Shown: one piece after another, positions 5,514 through 7,378 of the stretch
Position numbering within the stretch: position 1 is the first letter of the stretch
How the letters are laid out: each line of letters opens with the position of its first letter
Origin: Pseudomonadota bacterium
Lineage (GTDB): Bacteria > Pseudomonadota > Alphaproteobacteria > Rhizobiales > Xanthobacteraceae
Assembly: GCA_021779635.1 (NCBI GenBank)
Contig: JAJYAH010000340.1
Span: 1-7,378 of the forward strand
Direction of reading: 5' to 3'
Length of the DNA stretch: 7,378 bases
Made by a program: the position numbers and the translations under genes
Notes under the pieces: generated by a model
Database searches by the model: none
What the model was told of the DNA's origin: nothing
What the model saw: the letters and a program-made list of their open reading frames with translations, nothing else

Positions 5514-6755
5514 ATGGAGCCGAAACGAATCGATCCTGCCGATCTCGCGTCCGTCCTACCGCCTGGCGGGCGAACGCTCGTGCAGGCTTGTTCGGGCGAG
5601 TCGCTGGCGCTGGCGGAGAGCGTGATGGCGGCAAGCGACAAGCTCGGCGCCATGACCTTCACCGGTATTTTTGTTCCAGGGCTCAACAAGCAGACTTATC
5701 TCGCGAATCCTGATTGCCGCGTGGAGACCTTCTTTATTACGCCGGAGTTGAAGGCGGCCGGCGCCGCGGTTCGGTTCTTGCCGCTCTGCTACGCCGACAT
5801 TCTGAAGTGGCTGCGCGCCGTGCAGATCGACGCGGCGCTGTTCATGGTCTCGCCGCCGGACGAAAACGGCGTGTGTAGTTTCGGGTCCGTCGTCGACTTT
5901 CTCGCTGAACTCTGGCCGAGGATCCCGGTGCGCATCGCGCATATCAATCCGCTGATGCCGCGCACACGCGGGCATGCGGGGATTCCCTTTTCCGAAATCA
6001 CGGCGTGCTTCGAGGCCGAACAACCATTGCCCGGGATGGACGACGCAGGCGACGACTCGGTCGCCGATGCGATCGCCTCGCACATCCTGCCGTTCGTGCC
6101 GGATGGCGCGACGCTGCAGACCGGCCTCGGCAAGATTCCCCGCGCAGCCTTGCGCGTATTGAGGGGCCGCCGCGGTCTGCGCATGCATTCCGGCCTGATC
6201 GGCGACGCCGTGGCCGATCTCGAGCAGGCCGGCGCCTTTGCCGGCGATGGCGCCATCCTCGCGGGCGTCGCGATCGGTTCGCGCCGTCTCTACGATTCGA
6301 TCGGCGGTTCTTCCTATCAGTTTCGGCCCGCTTCCGTGACGCACGACGGGCGCGCCATTTCGGCGATCGACAATTTCGTCTCGATCAATTCGACGCTGGA
6401 AGTCGATCTGCTGGGACAGGCCTATTCGGAGCTCGGCCCCGGCGGGCTCATGTCCGGCCCCGGAGGTGCGTCGGACTATGCGCGCGCCGTGAAGATCGCC
6501 GACGGCCTTCGCATTCTTGCGCTGCCGTCCAGCGCGGGCCGCGGCAAGATCGCGCGCATCGTGGCGCCGGCAAAGGGCGCCGGGCCGGTGTCGCTCGGCC
6601 GCATGGACTTCGACTTGGTCGTGACCGAGCACGGCGCCGCCGATCTGCGCGAGCGAGACTACGATGAGCGCGCGCAAGCGTTGATCGCCGTCGCGGCGCC
6701 GGATCATCGCACCACATTGCGCGAGGCCTGGAGCGCTTTCGCGCGCAAATTCTAG
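5514..6755 (+). CDS. Acetyl-CoA hydrolase/CoA-transferase family protein lacking the usual catalytic Glu
   Basis: A 413-residue protein related to 4-hydroxybutyrate CoA-transferase and acetyl-CoA hydrolase (Cat2-type). Visible motifs are GLGKIP (204-209, normally GIGxIP), HSGLIGDAVADL (225 on), IGSRRLYD, NFVSINS (287-293) with LEVDLLGQ after it, GGASDYARA, ILALPSSA, and VVTEHGAADLR (369-379). Family members move CoA between acids through a glutamyl-CoA intermediate on a Glu in the H-(S/T)-E-M motif. Here that position is Gly227 (H225-S-G-L), so the standard ping-pong transfer should not work. It may hydrolyse a CoA ester, cleave a C-C bond, or belong to a family branch with another mechanism. 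It starts nine bases after badI with no clear SD, suggesting translational coupling, and is followed 17 bases later by a beta-keto acid cleavage enzyme. Family assignment is secure; the activity is open. Confidence 0.8.
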   Translation: MEPKRIDPADLASVLPPGGRTLVQACSGESLALAESVMAASDKLGAMTFTGIFVPGLNKQTYLANPDCRVETFFITPELKAAGAAVRFLPLCYADILKWLRAVQIDAALFMVSPPDENGVCSFGSVVDFLAELWPRIPVRIAHINPLMPRTRGHAGIPFSEITACFEAEQPLPGMDDAGDDSVADAIASHILPFVPDGATLQTGLGKIPRAALRVLRGRRGLRMHSGLIGDAVADLEQAGAFAGDGAILAGVAIGSRRLYDSIGGSSYQFRPASVTHDGRAISAIDNFVSINSTLEVDLLGQAYSELGPGGLMSGPGGASDYARAVKIADGLRILALPSSAGRGKIARIVAPAKGAGPVSLGRMDFDLVVTEHGAADLRERDYDERAQALIAVAAPDHRTTLREAWSAFARKF

Positions 6756-6758
6756 AAC

Positions 6759-6764
6759 AGGAGG
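6759..6764 (+). promoter_or_regulatory. Consensus ribosome binding site for the BKACE gene
   Basis: AGGAGG lies eight bases before a GTG at 6773, just after the preceding TAG stop (6753-6755). It is the strongest SD in the plus-strand run and fixes the GTG start. Confidence 0.75.
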
Positions 6765-6772
6765 ATAAGGCC

Positions 6773-7378
6773 GTGGCTTCCAACAAGGTCATCATCAGCT
6801 GCGCCGTCACCGGCTCGATCCACACGCCGACCATGTCGCCGCACCTGCCGGTCACGGCGGCGGAGATCGCCGAATCCGCGCTCGGCGCAGCCGAAGCCGG
6901 CGCGGCCATCGTCCACCTGCATGCGCGCAATCCGCAGGACGGCAGGCCCGACCAATCGCCGGAAGCGTTCGAGCCCTTCCTCAAGGTCATTAAGCAGGCC
7001 TCTAACGTCGTCGTGAATCTCACGACCGGCGGCTCTCCCTACATGACCGTCGAGGAGCGCGTGCGCCCGGCCGCGCAGTGGAAACCGGAGGTCGCCTCGC
7101 TCAACATGGGCTCGATGAACTTCGGCCTGTTTCCGATGCTCAAGCGCTACAAGGACTGGAAGCACGAATGGGAGCCGGCCATGCTGGAAGGCTCGCACGA
7201 TCTCGTGTTCCGCAACTCGTTCAAGGACATTCGCTACGCGCTCGATACGCTCAACGCGACCGGCGCGCGCTATGAGTTCGAGTGCTACGACACGAGCCAC
7301 CTCTACAACCTCCATTATTTCTGGACCGAGGGTCTCGTGAAGGCGCCGCTGTTCATCCAGACCTGCTTCGGCCTGCTC
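6773..7378 (+). CDS. Beta-keto acid cleavage enzyme (BKACE, DUF849), 3' end off window
   Basis: The first 202 residues of a protein family that is usually near 300. The GTG start has a consensus SD. Motifs are IISCAVTGSIHTPTMSP near the N-terminus, the zinc-binding pair in IVHLHAR (His48, His50), NLTTGGSPYMT, and ECYDTSHLYNL. BKACE enzymes are zinc-dependent TIM barrels that react a beta-keto acid with acetyl-CoA to give acetoacetate and a new acyl-CoA; the founding member, Kce, acts on 3-keto-5-aminohexanoate in lysine fermentation. The remaining zinc ligand and catalytic Asp (the GLEDN-type motif) would lie beyond the right edge. Where Kce has a substrate-binding Glu after the first glycine (GAE), this protein reads GSIHT, so the substrate should differ from the amino acid. 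Next to the CoA-transferase-like gene it may cleave a beta-keto acid from ring opening or beta-oxidation, for example 3-oxopimelate (inference). Confidence 0.85.
   Translation, partial: MASNKVIISCAVTGSIHTPTMSPHLPVTAAEIAESALGAAEAGAAIVHLHARNPQDGRPDQSPEAFEPFLKVIKQASNVVVNLTTGGSPYMTVEERVRPAAQWKPEVASLNMGSMNFGLFPMLKRYKDWKHEWEPAMLEGSHDLVFRNSFKDIRYALDTLNATGARYEFECYDTSHLYNLHYFWTEGLVKAPLFIQTCFGLL

Noticed and set aside
5556..6707. A 383-codon open frame on the minus strand opposite the CoA-transferase-like gene
   Set aside because: It lies wholly inside a gene with clear family motifs, and its translation is Arg/Asp/His-rich with no recognisable domain. High GC at third codon positions opens antisense frames like this.

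Overview
The window looks like a GC-rich proteobacterial chromosome segment, most likely alphaproteobacterial (Hyphomicrobiales/Rhodopseudomonas-Bradyrhizobium type). This is judged from codon style and from the gene order badR-badH-badI, which I know from the Rhodopseudomonas palustris cyclohexanecarboxylate/benzoate region. I cannot name the species. Coding density is very high, and no RNA genes, mobile elements or CRISPR arrays were seen.

Layout. On the minus strand, bases 1-1043 hold most of a thiolase-superfamily protein of the HMG-CoA-synthase-like type; its 3' end lies off the window. A 127-base divergent gap (1044-1170) follows, with candidate overlapping promoters facing both ways. 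On the plus strand, seven co-directional genes run to the right edge: a 2,4-dienoyl-CoA-reductase-like SDR (1171-2064); an acyl-CoA dehydrogenase of the LCAD/isovaleryl-CoA dehydrogenase mechanistic type (2090-3253); a MarR regulator, BadR-like (3259-3846); a BadH-like 2-hydroxycyclohexanecarboxyl-CoA dehydrogenase (3863-4621); a BadI-like 2-ketocyclohexanecarboxyl-CoA hydrolase (4713-5504); an acetyl-CoA hydrolase/CoA-transferase family protein (5514-6755); and the first 202 codons of a beta-keto acid cleavage enzyme (BKACE, DUF849; 6773 to the edge). Most gaps are 5-25 bases, so this is probably one or two operons; the only sizeable break is the 91 bases before badI.

How the genes may work together (inference). 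The set reads as CoA-thioester catabolism of a cyclic acid. A dehydrogenase introduces a double bond, the dienoyl-reductase-like SDR may adjust unsaturation, BadH oxidises a ring hydroxyl to a beta-ketone, and BadI opens the ring hydrolytically to a dicarboxyl mono-CoA ester. The CoA-transferase-like protein and the BKACE could then finish chain shortening by releasing a free beta-keto acid and cleaving it with acetyl-CoA, instead of or alongside classical thiolysis. The ligase (AliA) and hydratase (BadK) of the known pathway are not in this window, so the true substrate may not be cyclohexanecarboxylate.

The most notable signals are catalytic-residue replacements in three enzymes that otherwise look intact. 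The usual Glu is Gly227 in the CoA-transferase-like protein. The Tyr is Trp152 in the dienoyl-reductase-like SDR. The Cys and Glu positions are Arg106 and Thr74 in the HMG-CoA-synthase-like protein. Motif alignments were made from memory and need a proper alignment.
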